NCBI GenBank assembly: GCA_944325505.1
Contig: CALVAJ010000016.1
Coordinates: 1-44,538 of the forward strand
DNA length: 44,538 bases
Direction: 5' to 3'
Origin: an uncultured Bacteroidales bacterium
GTDB lineage: Bacteria > Bacteroidota > Bacteroidia > Bacteroidales > UBA932
The notes under the pieces are model-generated. The model saw only the letters and a program-made list of their open reading frames with translations, was not told where the DNA came from and did no database searches. Made by a program: the position numbers and the translations under genes. Positions 24,873 through 34,396 of the stretch are shown here, one piece after another. Each line of letters opens with the position of its first letter. The first letter of the stretch is position 1.

Positions 24873-27857
24873 ATGGAAAAAGTATCGGGATTTATTCTCA
24901 GAAGATGTGTTATCGTATTGGCTTTGGCCATATTGTGTTTTCCTGTATTTGCCCAGTCGGGCTTTTCGGTCAAGGTCAGGCTTTCAGATGCCAGGACCGG
25001 AGAACCGGTTTCTTTTGCTACAGTGTCCCTTACGGCCAAAGGAGGATCCAAACCGCTCAAATACGTTCTGAGCACCGAAGAAGGGAATGCATCCCTTTCT
25101 CCTCTCCCGAAAGGGAACTATACGTTAAGGGCTGACCTTCTCGGCTATAAATCCTATACCGTCGAGCTTACGGTCGACAAGAATCTGGATCTCGGCACGG
25201 TGAAGATGGATCAGGACAATGAAGTCCTTGAGGCGGCTACCGTCGAGGCTATCGGCAATCCTATTATAGTAAAGAAAGATACTATCGAGTACAGTGCCTC
25301 CTCATTCAAGACTACCGATAATGACATGCTGGAGGAACTCCTGAAAAAGCTTCCGGGAGTGGAGGTCGACTCCGACGGTACCATTACCGCCAACGGCCAG
25401 ACCATCTCCAAGATAATGATCGACGGGAAGGAGTTTTTCCTGGATGATCCACAGATGGCGACAAAGAATATTCCGGCCAAGATAATCAATAAGATAAAGG
25501 TAGTGGAGAAAAAATCCGAGCAGGCGGAGTTTACCGGAATAGACGACGGGGAGGAGGAGCATGTGATAGACCTTTCCATCAAGCCGGGAATGATGGACGG
25601 CTGGTTCGGAAACCTCATGGCCGGAGGTGGACATGACGTTCCTGACAAAGGATATTATACGGACGGCCTGACCCCGGGCAAGGACGGCTGGAGATACCAG
25701 GCGGCAGGAATGCTGGGCCAGTTCAAGAAGAAAAGCCAGATAAGCATCATCCTGAATGCGAACAATACCAATAACCGCGGTTTCAACGACATGTCCTCCA
25801 GCATGATGCAGACTATGCGAGGCGCCCGGGGAATGGGCCGAGGAGTAGGCGGATGGGGCAGAAACGGTATCACTACTTCATGGATGGCCGGTGCGAACGG
25901 CGCATTCGACCTGTTGGATGACAATATGGAGCTGAATGCAAATTATATGTACGGAGGCTCGAAGCGATACGTCGAGGAGCAGAGTTCCAGAACGACCTAT
26001 CTGGATGACGGCAGTTCCCTGATATACGACAATAACGGATACAATATCTCCAACAGCGACGGGCACAGGTTCGGAGTAAGGATCGACCATAAATTCTCGG
26101 ACAACACATCCATCCTTTTCGAGCCGAGATTCAATATCGGCACAGGAGACTTCCAGGAGTATTCCGACTTCCTTACATTAAGCCGGACAGATTCTGCTAC
26201 GGATACAACCAATATCGGTTTCAACAATAACAACGGATACAACAGGAACTGGACTGCAAGCGGTTTCCTCCTGTTCAGGCAGAAACTCGGAAAGCCGGGG
26301 CGTACGCTTTCGGCAATGCTCAACTATAATTTCAGCAACAATACCCTGAACGGCTTCAACCAGTCGCTCACCACTACATTCGATGAGATGGATACGCCTC
26401 TGGACTCCATCATCAACCAAAGGTACGACCAGAATTCAAGGAATTCTTCATTTTCCGCAAGGTTCGTCTATACCGAACCGTTAGGACATGATTTCTACCT
26501 GGAGGCGAACTATTCATACAGTTACAATATAAGCAAGTCCATCAAGGATACGTACAACAGCGGCGGAGAGCCGGTAAGCAACCTTGACCGGGCAAACAAT
26601 ATCCTTTCCTACAACTATTCAGGAGAAGTCTATGATCCCGTGTACTCCAATAATATTCTCAACCGTTACGTCAATCAGAGTGCCGGACTTACATTCATGT
26701 ACCAGAAAGAAAAGCTGAGAGCCCAGTTAGGAGCTTCTCTCAGGCCTACAAATACCCATAATGAGACGAACGGCGAGGCGTATGACAGCAAAGTGCTGAA
26801 CTGGTCTCCGGAAGCGATGCTCAGCTATGACATAAACGACAACACGATGGTCCGCATGTTCTATTTCGGACGTTCGTCCCAGCCGTCCACATCCCAGCTG
26901 ATGCCTGTTCCGGACAACTCCGATCCGCTTAACGTTTCACTCGGTAACCCGTATCTTCTGCCGTATTTCAACCACAACATCAGAGGAATGTTCGGATATA
27001 CCAACAGGGAGACTTTCACATCCATCCACGGAAGAATCGGAGGAAGCCTTGTCCAGGACGGTATAGTCAATGCCCAGTGGTATGACGAGAACGGGGCGCA
27101 GTTCTCCATGCCTGTCAATGGTCCGCTTTCGGGTTCTGCTGATGCAAACCTGATGATTAACAGTCCTTTCGGACGTAATTCGAAGTTCTCGATATTTTCG
27201 ATGACCTTTGCCAGGTACAATGAGTCTTCGTCCTATATCGGGAAGTCCGGTACTTTCAATACGGATGACTACTATGACTCAGAAAATGCGGAGTTCGACT
27301 ATGAGACTTTTATGAACATGTTCAACGCCGACAGTGACAAGTACTTCACCAAGAACAAGACACAGTCGGTAAGTTTCACCCAGCGCCTGCGGTTCACTTT
27401 CCGCAGCGACCTTGTGGAACTGAATGTCGGAGGAAGGACAAGGTTCTCGAAATCATGGTACACAATATCTTCGTCCAACAAGCCTGCTACATGGAACAAC
27501 CAGGTGGATTTCTCGATGAACTGGACCCTGCCTGGAGGATTCGGTCTGGTTTCAGACCTTGACTACAATTGGTACGACGGCTATACCACGCCTCAGGAAG
27601 ACGAGTTCGTACTCAATGCTGAAATAACCAAACTTCTGTTCAAGAGCAAGTTTACACTTTCCCTAAAGGCGTATGACATACTGAACCAGTCGAAGAACCT
27701 TTCAGTATCCGATGCTTCCAACTATCACCTGGAGACAAGAAACAACACTCTGGGCCGTTATATTATCCTTTCTCTTACATACAGGTTCGGGACATTCGGC
27801 GGACCTGGCGGAGGAGGTCCGGGAGGACGCGGGCCTATGGGACCGCCGCGCAGGTAA
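24873..27857 (+). CDS. TonB-dependent-receptor-like outer-membrane protein (OMP_b-brl_3 type)
   Basis: A large outer-membrane beta-barrel of the CarboxypepD_reg/OMP_b-brl_3 class. A signal peptide (about 1-28) precedes a carboxypeptidase-regulatory-like domain (about 33-115, with VRLSDARTGEPVSFATVSL). A plug-like segment (about 125-245) carries DTIEYSASSFKT and LLKKLPGVEVDSDGTI, and the barrel fills the rest to about residue 975. The barrel's last strand (IILSLTYRFG) is followed by a Gly/Pro/Arg-rich tail of about 20 residues. No SusD partner or sigma pair adjoins it, so it is not a SusC. Substrate unknown; peptides or metal chelates are possibilities for this class. No clear promoter was found in the 69 bases after ruvC. 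Confidence 0.9.
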   Translation: MEKVSGFILRRCVIVLALAILCFPVFAQSGFSVKVRLSDARTGEPVSFATVSLTAKGGSKPLKYVLSTEEGNASLSPLPKGNYTLRADLLGYKSYTVELTVDKNLDLGTVKMDQDNEVLEAATVEAIGNPIIVKKDTIEYSASSFKTTDNDMLEELLKKLPGVEVDSDGTITANGQTISKIMIDGKEFFLDDPQMATKNIPAKIINKIKVVEKKSEQAEFTGIDDGEEEHVIDLSIKPGMMDGWFGNLMAGGGHDVPDKGYYTDGLTPGKDGWRYQAAGMLGQFKKKSQISIILNANNTNNRGFNDMSSSMMQTMRGARGMGRGVGGWGRNGITTSWMAGANGAFDLLDDNMELNANYMYGGSKRYVEEQSSRTTYLDDGSSLIYDNNGYNISNSDGHRFGVRIDHKFSDNTSILFEPRFNIGTGDFQEYSDFLTLSRTDSATDTTNIGFNNNNGYNRNWTASGFLLFRQKLGKPGRTLSAMLNYNFSNNTLNGFNQSLTTTFDEMDTPLDSIINQRYDQNSRNSSFSARFVYTEPLGHDFYLEANYSYSYNISKSIKDTYNSGGEPVSNLDRANNILSYNYSGEVYDPVYSNNILNRYVNQSAGLTFMYQKEKLRAQLGASLRPTNTHNETNGEAYDSKVLNWSPEAMLSYDINDNTMVRMFYFGRSSQPSTSQLMPVPDNSDPLNVSLGNPYLLPYFNHNIRGMFGYTNRETFTSIHGRIGGSLVQDGIVNAQWYDENGAQFSMPVNGPLSGSADANLMINSPFGRNSKFSIFSMTFARYNESSSYIGKSGTFNTDDYYDSENAEFDYETFMNMFNADSDKYFTKNKTQSVSFTQRLRFTFRSDLVELNVGGRTRFSKSWYTISSSNKPATWNNQVDFSMNWTLPGGFGLVSDLDYNWYDGYTTPQEDEFVLNAEITKLLFKSKFTLSLKAYDILNQSKNLSVSDASNYHLETRNNTLGRYIILSLTYRFGTFGGPGGGGPGGRGPMGPPRR

Positions 27858-27859
27858 TA

Positions 27860-28807
27860 TTATTCTTTTACGCCGGAGTTTCTTTCCGGCGTTTTTGTCG
27901 TATACTGTGAAAGCACCACTCCGAGAGCGGAAACCGCTATGCCGATAAATTGTCTCAGGTTGAGATCCTCATGGCCGAGCATCCATGCCACGATGGCGGC
28001 TACTACAGGAATCAGGGCTGAAAAGATACTGGATTTCGCCACTCCAAGGCTTTTGATAGTGCTCACCCACAGCGAGAATGCCAGACTCGAGCAAAGTACT
28101 GCCAGACATATTATGGGATACCATACATCCGCACTCAGATATCTGGCTGAAAATCCGTCCATTCCCTTGAAAACAAACAGAGGAAGCAGGTACACGGAAC
28201 CTATCAGGAACTGGTACATCACTATTACCTGGCTGGAATAGTTTCCCGAGAGGCTTTTGGTTACTGAGGCATGGCCGACTTCGCTCAGTACGGCAATGAC
28301 CAGCAGGATTATCCCGAAGATGAAATGCCTGCCGAGTTCACCCTTGCTCATTACAACGAGCACTATCCCGACAAGGCACATAAGCATTCCGGCTATATTG
28401 ACCGCATTTACCTTTTCCTTGAAAAAGAGTATTCCCGCGCCGACGGAAAAAATAGGGATTGTCGCTATTATCATGGCGCTGAGTGTCGGGGAGCCGGTTT
28501 CCTTCACTCCGTATGACTCGCATATGAAATAAATGAACGGCTCGAAGAATGCCAGGAGCAGGAATTTGGGTATATCTTTCCTTTTTATCTTGGCTATCCT
28601 GCCGCTTGCCGCGTTCAGCAGGAAAAGGACGAATCCTGCCAGCAGAATCCTGACAAAGACAAAATATGTTACGGGGATATCCAGGGAAATGAGCTGGTTG
28701 GTCCATATGTATGATATACCCCAAAGGATAATCGCAAAAAGCGAAACGGTATAAATGAGTATTTTGGAATTTTTCCCGAGTTCTTTTCTTATCGCGCTGT
28801 ATTTCAT
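27860..28807 (-). CDS. EamA/DMT-family transporter
   Basis: An inner-membrane drug/metabolite-superfamily transporter with two EamA repeats and about ten helices (315 aa). Characteristic segments are ILWGISYIWTNQL near the start, FFEPFIYFICESYGVKETGS in the first half, and LGVAKSSIFSALIPVVAAIVAWMLGHEDL in the second repeat. The substrate is unknown. It is the last gene of an operon after the glycosyltransferase and dihydroorotase genes, 6 bases behind the latter. Its 3' coding end overlaps the terminator of the convergent receptor gene, so its last residues are constrained by that hairpin. Confidence 0.9.
   Translation of the reverse strand: MKYSAIRKELGKNSKILIYTVSLFAIILWGISYIWTNQLISLDIPVTYFVFVRILLAGFVLFLLNAASGRIAKIKRKDIPKFLLLAFFEPFIYFICESYGVKETGSPTLSAMIIATIPIFSVGAGILFFKEKVNAVNIAGMLMCLVGIVLVVMSKGELGRHFIFGIILLVIAVLSEVGHASVTKSLSGNYSSQVIVMYQFLIGSVYLLPLFVFKGMDGFSARYLSADVWYPIICLAVLCSSLAFSLWVSTIKSLGVAKSSIFSALIPVVAAIVAWMLGHEDLNLRQFIGIAVSALGVVLSQYTTKTPERNSGVKE
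27871..27896 (+). terminator. terminator of the TonB-type receptor gene, inside the EamA coding end
   Basis: CGCCGGA (27871-27877) and TCCGGCG (27885-27891) form a perfect 7-bp stem with a seven-base loop, followed by TTTTT. It begins 14 bases after the receptor stop and lies within the last codons of the convergent EamA gene. Confidence 0.87.
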
Positions 28808-28813
28808 GTATTT

Positions 28814-30232
28814 TTATTTAAAGAACAGTTTTTTCCCGGATGGCGGGTTCTGTATGGTGCCGTCTTCCCGGACACTCTTGTATCCGTTGACGAATACGGT
28901 ATCTATTTTCCCTTTCATCTGCACACCCTCGTACGGACACCATCCGCACTTGTATTTCAGGTCATCCTTTCTTACGGTATATACCGCTTCGGGGTCTGCT
29001 ATCACTATATCTGCATAATATCCCTCTTTAATGAACCCTCTGTCCCGTATCCCGAACATTTCCGCCGCTTTTTCTGAAAATACGGCTGCAATTCTGCTCA
29101 GCGGTATATCCTCCTGCGATGCTACAGTCAGCAGTACCGGAAGACTCTGCTGGACTGACGGGATTCCTGACGGGGCGGACATATACGGCCGGTCCTTTTC
29201 GCTTTCCAGATGAGGGGCGTGGTCGGTCCCGACGGTATCGATAAGGCCGTTTTTCAGTGCTTCCCGGAGGGCATCCCTGTCAGCTGCCGTTTTGACCGAC
29301 GGGTTGCACTTTATCCTGCTTCCGAGCCGTTCATAGTCCGAGTCGCTGAACCACAGATAATTTATCGAGGTTTCGGCCGTGATTCTACTGTTTATGTTTT
29401 TTGCTGCACGTACCATTTCGATTTCTTCGGAAGTGCTTACATGCAGCAGATGAAGGGCTGTCCCGTATTTTATCGCCATCTCCAGCGCCTTTGCCGAAGA
29501 TTTGATACAGGCTTTCCTGCTTCTGATCTCTTCGTGTGCACGGAAAGGGATTTCCTGTCCATAGAGCTCCCCGGCTTTTTCGAGATTATCCCTTATGATA
29601 TGTTCGTCTTCACAATGTACCAGGATTCTTTTCCCCTCTACCCTGAATATTCCCTCCAGGACAGAGTCTTCGTCAACCAGCATGTTGCCTGTAGACGAAC
29701 CCATGAAAACCTTGATCCCTCCGAAGTCTTCCGGGCATGTGGCGGTCATCCTTACGATTTCCTGCAGATTGGCGTTAGTGGCTCCGATATGGAATCCGTA
29801 GTTGGCGAATGTCCGGCCTTCGGCCAGGGCGAGTTTTTCCCTGATCCTTTCTTCCGTGACTGCAGGAGGATTTGTATTGGGCATATCGATACAGGACGTT
29901 ACGCCGCCACAGACGGCTGCAAGCGATTCCGTGGACATGTCGGCCTTGGCGGTCATGCCCGGTTCACGGAAATGGACGTGAGCGTCTATCCCTCCCGCCA
30001 TGAGCAATTTGCCGCCGATGTCGGAAATTTCCGCTTCCGGATGCTTTTTCCTGAACTCTGAAGGCAGATTTCCGAAAGGGATGGAGGCCCCGTCATATTC
30101 TATATTCCCTTCCTGATCAGGATACCATACTCCGCTGATTTTCTCGCCGCATACGGCGACTGAACCGGTCCGCACGCCTTCCCCGGTGGCTATCTCCGCC
30201 CCATGTAGAAGAAAACTGTTTTCAGGAATCAT
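28814..30232 (-). CDS. dihydroorotase (class I type)
   Basis: A zinc amidohydrolase that converts carbamoyl-aspartate to dihydroorotate, the third step of pyrimidine synthesis. Metal motifs are His85-x-His87 (GIDAHVHFREPG), with the following CIDMPNTNP, VHCEDEH, LLHVST and GTDHAPHLESEKD. The length of 472 aa fits class I (PyrC-type, about 430-470). It overlaps the upstream glycosyltransferase by four bases (ATGA), indicating translational coupling. Hydantoinase or allantoinase are weaker alternatives, as the DMPNTNP and TDHAPH motifs favour dihydroorotase. Confidence 0.92.
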   Translation of the reverse strand: MIPENSFLLHGAEIATGEGVRTGSVAVCGEKISGVWYPDQEGNIEYDGASIPFGNLPSEFRKKHPEAEISDIGGKLLMAGGIDAHVHFREPGMTAKADMSTESLAAVCGGVTSCIDMPNTNPPAVTEERIREKLALAEGRTFANYGFHIGATNANLQEIVRMTATCPEDFGGIKVFMGSSTGNMLVDEDSVLEGIFRVEGKRILVHCEDEHIIRDNLEKAGELYGQEIPFRAHEEIRSRKACIKSSAKALEMAIKYGTALHLLHVSTSEEIEMVRAAKNINSRITAETSINYLWFSDSDYERLGSRIKCNPSVKTAADRDALREALKNGLIDTVGTDHAPHLESEKDRPYMSAPSGIPSVQQSLPVLLTVASQEDIPLSRIAAVFSEKAAEMFGIRDRGFIKEGYYADIVIADPEAVYTVRKDDLKYKCGWCPYEGVQMKGKIDTVFVNGYKSVREDGTIQNPPSGKKLFFK

Positions 30233-30954
30233 ATTTTTCTCGGTTTTATTTTCCTGAACCTCATTCCCAGTACTCCCCAGAATGCTTCCCCGAATATTCC
30301 GCTGCTCATTTTGGATGTGCCTTCTTTCCTGTCTACGAATATAATCGGCACTTCCGCAATCCTGAATCCCAGTTTGTACGTAGAATATTTCATCTCGATC
30401 TGGAATCCGTAGCCTTTCATTCTGACGCTGTCCAGGTCGATGGTTTCAAGTACTTTCCTTTTATAGCATTTGAATCCCGCCGTCGTGTCGTACACCTTCA
30501 TTCCCAGTACTTTCCTTACATAGACAGAGGCATAGTAGGACATTATCACCCTTCCGATGGGCCAGTTGATCACGCTTATCCCGTCACAGTAGCGGGACCC
30601 GATGGCGAGGTCCGCCCCCTCTTTGCACGTCCGGTAGAGTCTGGGGAGATCATCAGGGTTGTGGGAGAAATCGGCGTCCATTTCGAATATGAAATCGTAC
30701 CCGTGGGCGACCGACCATTTGAATCCGGTAATATATGCAGTCCCGAGTCCCTGCTTGCCTGCCCTCTGGATCATGAACAGTTTTTCCGGAAATTCCTTCT
30801 GCAGTCTTTTTACGATGTCTGCCGTCCCGTCAGGGGAGCCGTCCTCTATAACCAGTATGTGGTATTCTCCGTCAAGGGAAAAGACTGCGCGGATGATTTT
30901 TTCGATGTTTTCCTTCTCGTTGTATGTCGGGATTATGACGACCTTGCTGTCCAT
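30229..30954 (-). CDS. polyprenol-phosphate mannosyl/glycosyltransferase (DPM1-like, GT2)
   Basis: A GT-A glycosyltransferase like dolichol-phosphate mannose synthase, expected to transfer a sugar from a nucleotide donor to polyprenol phosphate at the cytoplasmic membrane. Motifs: VVIIPTYNEKENI (5-17), VIEDGSPDGT, the metal-binding DAD at 93-95 (EMDADFSHNP), GSRYCDG, and DTTAGFKCYKR. The start is the ATG at 30954 (241 aa). An upstream in-frame start at 31026 would lie before the likely promoter and terminator, so it is rejected. It is the first gene of a three-gene operon with the dihydroorotase and EamA genes. It lacks the C-terminal membrane domain found in some relatives. Confidence 0.92.
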   Translation of the reverse strand: MDSKVVIIPTYNEKENIEKIIRAVFSLDGEYHILVIEDGSPDGTADIVKRLQKEFPEKLFMIQRAGKQGLGTAYITGFKWSVAHGYDFIFEMDADFSHNPDDLPRLYRTCKEGADLAIGSRYCDGISVINWPIGRVIMSYYASVYVRKVLGMKVYDTTAGFKCYKRKVLETIDLDSVRMKGYGFQIEMKYSTYKLGFRIAEVPIIFVDRKEGTSKMSSGIFGEAFWGVLGMRFRKIKPRKI

Positions 30955-30972
30955 ATGTTTTTTATTTGCCTC

Positions 30973-30980
30973 CAAAGATA
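30973..30980 (-). promoter_or_regulatory. -7 element for the glycosyltransferase-dihydroorotase-EamA operon
   Basis: Minus-strand TATCTTTG fits TAnnTTTG, 18 bases before the ATG at 30954 and directly after the preceding terminator's T-run. It supports the chosen start. Confidence 0.6.
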
Positions 30981-30981
30981 G

Positions 30982-31044
30982 AAAAAAGTGGCTTAAAACG
31001 TACCATTGTCTCTCAGGACTTTCCATAGTGCCGTTTCAAGCCAC
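30982..31044 (-). terminator. terminator of the S41 protease gene
   Basis: A 13-bp inverted repeat with one mismatch (30988-31000 with 31032-31044), separated by 31 bases, is followed on the minus strand by TTTTTT. It begins 24 bases after the protease stop. The long loop is unusual, but the T-run is convincing. Confidence 0.75.
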
Positions 31045-31067
31045 TGTGCGGGTATTGATTGAATCGT

Positions 31068-34000
31068 CTACTTTTCTCCGATTTCCTTGAGCATTTCCTT
31101 TACGGCAGCCTCGAGCTGTTTGTCCTCTCCGTTAAGTACGGAAGCAGGGTCATTGTAGACAAGGATATCCGGCTCGATCTGCATGTTCTCCAGATAGCGT
31201 CCTTCTTTCAGTCCTATTGCGCCTACCTGAGGGATTCCGAAGATAATCGTAGGGTCGATCTGCTGTTCCCACCATACGGCAGTCATTGTTCCCGGTACCG
31301 GGGCTCCGATGAGCTTGCCGATTCCCAGGGTTTTATAGACATACGGGAAACCGCATGCATCGGAGTAGTTGTTTTCTCCGATAAGCACGCAGGAAGGTTT
31401 TGTCCACTTGCTGTAAGGCTCCGTGCCGATATACTGGCCGCGGGGTTCGAACCTTATGTATGCTTCTCCGGAAAGCAGGGTTGCCAGATCGTCATGCAGC
31501 CAGCCACCGCCGTTGTTCCTTGTATCGACTATTACTGCTTCTGCAGTCCTGTATTTTCCGAGCAGTTTAGAATAAACTTCCCTGAAACTGTCGGAATCCA
31601 TACCGGCGACATGTACGTATCCTACACGTCCTCCAGAGAGTTTTTCTACCATGTCCTCACGCTGTTTCACCCATCTTCTGTACAGCTGGCTGTAGTCGCT
31701 GTAGCCGGCTTCCACATAGATGTCCTCGCTCTTTTTCCCTTTTCTGACGGTGACAAGCACCTTGTCTCCGGCCTTAAGGGTCAGAAGCGGGAACCAGTTC
31801 ATCCCTGCAGTGATCTTTTGTCCGTCTATCGCCTCTATGACATCTCCGGCCTTGATTTCAGGATCCACTATGGAAAGAGGTCCTCCTTTCAGCACCTCGG
31901 CTATTTTCAGACCGTCTCCGTCATATCCGTAGTCCGGAATGAAACCGAGAGTCCCCATGTTCCTTGAAGCCGCGCCATAATATCTGGCGCCTGTATGGGA
32001 GCCGTTCAGTTCACCCAGAAGCTCGGAGAGCATTTCCTGGAAATCGAAATTGTTGTTTATATACGGGAGGAAACGGCTGTATGCATCCCGGTACATCGCC
32101 CAGTCTATGCCATGTATATCCTTGTCGTAGAATTTTTCAGAGACCTGCTTCCATACATGGTTGAAAATGTACTCCCGTTCCTGTGCCGGCCTGTAGTTGA
32201 ATTTTCCTGTAAACGAAATACCCTTCTGCGAGCCTGAAGCCGTGTCGAATTTCGTCACTCCGTTATAGCCGAGAATATAGAAGGACTTTCCGTCTTTAGT
32301 CGGGTAGATGGAGCCCATGACATTCCTTGCCAGTACATTGATGCTGCCTTCCTTGATGTCCAGAGCACAGAGGTCATAGCTCTTTTCGAGCCTTGTCATA
32401 TAGTAGAGCTTTTTCCCTTCCGGATCCAGATAATGGTCTCCGAGTCTGCCCGAGAACCTTGTCAGACGGATGATCCGGTCTTCCCTGTTTTCCAGGTCGA
32501 GGACCAGTTTCTCTGTTTTCTTGTCTACCTTGGCGGAATCCTTGGCCTCCTTCTCTTCTTTTTTCTCCTCTTTCTTTACCTCTTTTTCATCTGCCAGCAG
32601 CTCTTCCATCGCATCGCTTTCCTTGTCACGGGTAAATTTATAGAACTCTTTCCCGTCAAAAAACATGGCGTAGATATCATATTCCGCTCCCCAGCTTCCG
32701 TGGCTGCGGTAGCCAGCCCTGTCGGACATCCATGTCATGGCTTTCCCTTTGAGGGCCCATCTGAAGTTCCCGTCGGTATAGCCGCTTTCGGTCAGGTCGG
32801 TAATCTGTCCGCTCTCGATGTCTATGAGGGCTATGTCCTCGTTGTTCCATCCCCCGTTCGCCTGCCAGTTGCACAGGATGTACCTGCTGTCAGGACTCCA
32901 TGCAAAACTCTGGTCTCCGTCCGAGTACGAGTAGTTTACATTCTTATGGAGCGACTTTTCCTTGCCGCTCTTGATGTCTTTAATCACCAGCTCTGTCCTG
33001 TCGCGCAGGAATCCGAGCCACTTGCCGTCAGGGGATACGGCAGGCTGGAAACATGTCTGTCCATGGTCAGTGACAGGCTTTTCTTCCATTTTCACGCTGT
33101 AGGTGAAGTATTTGTCATCCTTGTCGGTCAGGGAAGTCGCGTAGATGCCCCAGTGCCCGTCCCTTTCGGCGGAGTAATACAGGGTCCTGCCGTCTTCCGA
33201 GAAACACAGGTCCCTCTCCTGCTCCGGAGTGTCGGTGATACGTTTTGTCGTTCCGTAGTCTACTGAAGCCACATATACATCCCCCCTGAGGATGACCGCC
33301 ACCTCTTTCCCGTTAGGTGAAACGGCCAGATCATTTGTCCCTCCGGAAAGATATCTGACGATATTCTCCCTTTCTGTTTCGTCGCTTGTGATGCTGATTT
33401 CCACCTTCTGGGGATCCTGTCCCTCTTTTACCGTGTAGAGCTCGCCGTTATAGGAGAAAGAGAGCAGCCCTCCGTCGGATACGGAGATGTATCTGACAGG
33501 ATGCGTGGTGTTATGTGTGATCTGTGTCGAAACGGTAGGGTCTGAAAGTGAGCTCTTGTATATATTGAAGGTACCGTCCTGCTCGCTCAGATAATAATAT
33601 GTGTCTCCGTCGGCGGCAAATACCGGATTCCTGTCCTCTCCCTTGAATGATGAAAGTTTCTGGAATGTCCCCTGTCCGTTGATGGAGAAACCTTCCTGCC
33701 CTGCAGCAGGCCTGTATACCCATACGTCACGGGTGACAGATGATGTGTGATGTTTTCTGAAAGGATCTTCGTACCCTTTCCAGTCTTCATAAAGGACTGT
33801 CCCTTCCTTGTTTATGCTCAGACTGGATACAGGGAGGGATGTCACGTATTGCGGACGTCCTCCTTCCTTCCCGACAGTGTAGAGCTGTGCCGCGTTCCCC
33901 GGGAATCCGTCATATCCGGCGTCCTGCTGGAAACTGGCCGAGAAAACGATTCTTCCGTCAGGCAGCACTGCCAGCGGGGTTTCTTTTCCCGGATAATCGG

Positions 34001-34313
34001 TCACCCTTTCAGGAGCGCCTCCTTCAGCGGATGTAATGTAGATATCCTTGTCGGCATCCCTGTATGAACTGAAAACTATGCTTTTCCCGTCCGGAGTCCA
34101 TATCGGGTCGGAGTCATAAGCCGGATTGCTGGTAATCTGCAAGGCCTTTCCCCCGTCTGAACTTACTACATAGATATCTCCTTTATAGCAGAATGCGATT
34201 TTGCTTCCGTCAGGAGAAATACAGTTCCTTCTCAGCCACAGCGGAGAGTCTTCTGCCGCAAACAGACCTCCGGCAAGGAGGAAGGCTGAAACTGTCAAGA
34301 GAAATTTCTTCAT
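31068..34313 (-). CDS. tricorn-like S41-family serine protease
   Basis: An exported protease related to the archaeal tricorn protease, likely degrading peptides in the periplasm. The signal peptide (about 1-19) is followed by a WD40/PD40-like beta-propeller region (about 22-560) with repeats such as DSDPIWTPDGKSIVFSS and AFCYKGDIYVV. A PDZ-like segment (about 835-875) and the S41 peptidase domain follow. The catalytic residues I align with tricorn are His773 (NGSHTGAR), Ser984 (NNYSDACGF) and Glu1042 (GRYLENM); the Ser-Glu spacing of 58 equals that of tricorn. A Lys/Glu-rich linker lies between the propeller and catalytic parts (about 565-605). The length of 1081 aa is normal for the family. 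It is a single-gene unit with its own promoter and terminator. Confidence 0.93.
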   Translation of the reverse strand: MKKFLLTVSAFLLAGGLFAAEDSPLWLRRNCISPDGSKIAFCYKGDIYVVSSDGGKALQITSNPAYDSDPIWTPDGKSIVFSSYRDADKDIYITSAEGGAPERVTDYPGKETPLAVLPDGRIVFSASFQQDAGYDGFPGNAAQLYTVGKEGGRPQYVTSLPVSSLSINKEGTVLYEDWKGYEDPFRKHHTSSVTRDVWVYRPAAGQEGFSINGQGTFQKLSSFKGEDRNPVFAADGDTYYYLSEQDGTFNIYKSSLSDPTVSTQITHNTTHPVRYISVSDGGLLSFSYNGELYTVKEGQDPQKVEISITSDETERENIVRYLSGGTNDLAVSPNGKEVAVILRGDVYVASVDYGTTKRITDTPEQERDLCFSEDGRTLYYSAERDGHWGIYATSLTDKDDKYFTYSVKMEEKPVTDHGQTCFQPAVSPDGKWLGFLRDRTELVIKDIKSGKEKSLHKNVNYSYSDGDQSFAWSPDSRYILCNWQANGGWNNEDIALIDIESGQITDLTESGYTDGNFRWALKGKAMTWMSDRAGYRSHGSWGAEYDIYAMFFDGKEFYKFTRDKESDAMEELLADEKEVKKEEKKEEKEAKDSAKVDKKTEKLVLDLENREDRIIRLTRFSGRLGDHYLDPEGKKLYYMTRLEKSYDLCALDIKEGSINVLARNVMGSIYPTKDGKSFYILGYNGVTKFDTASGSQKGISFTGKFNYRPAQEREYIFNHVWKQVSEKFYDKDIHGIDWAMYRDAYSRFLPYINNNFDFQEMLSELLGELNGSHTGARYYGAASRNMGTLGFIPDYGYDGDGLKIAEVLKGGPLSIVDPEIKAGDVIEAIDGQKITAGMNWFPLLTLKAGDKVLVTVRKGKKSEDIYVEAGYSDYSQLYRRWVKQREDMVEKLSGGRVGYVHVAGMDSDSFREVYSKLLGKYRTAEAVIVDTRNNGGGWLHDDLATLLSGEAYIRFEPRGQYIGTEPYSKWTKPSCVLIGENNYSDACGFPYVYKTLGIGKLIGAPVPGTMTAVWWEQQIDPTIIFGIPQVGAIGLKEGRYLENMQIEPDILVYNDPASVLNGEDKQLEAAVKEMLKEIGEK

Positions 34314-34367
34314 GTAAAATTGAAATTAAAAGCAATTTGCTGATTTGTATTTATTTACATATTTAAA

Positions 34368-34384
34368 GCCTGTCATGGACAGGC
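34368..34384 (-). other. hairpin at the 5' end of the S41 protease message
   Basis: GCCTGTC and GACAGGC (34368-34374 and 34378-34384) form a perfect 7-bp stem with a three-base loop, a few bases inside the predicted transcript. The following TTTAAAT is too weak to call a terminator. It may protect the message end or serve as an operator. Confidence 0.5.
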
Positions 34385-34396
34385 CGTAAACCGACA

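Noticed and set aside
31059-31967. 302-codon and neighbouring plus-strand frames opposite the S41 protease and dihydroorotase
   Set aside because: Shadows of well-supported minus-strand genes; low conservation-type composition.
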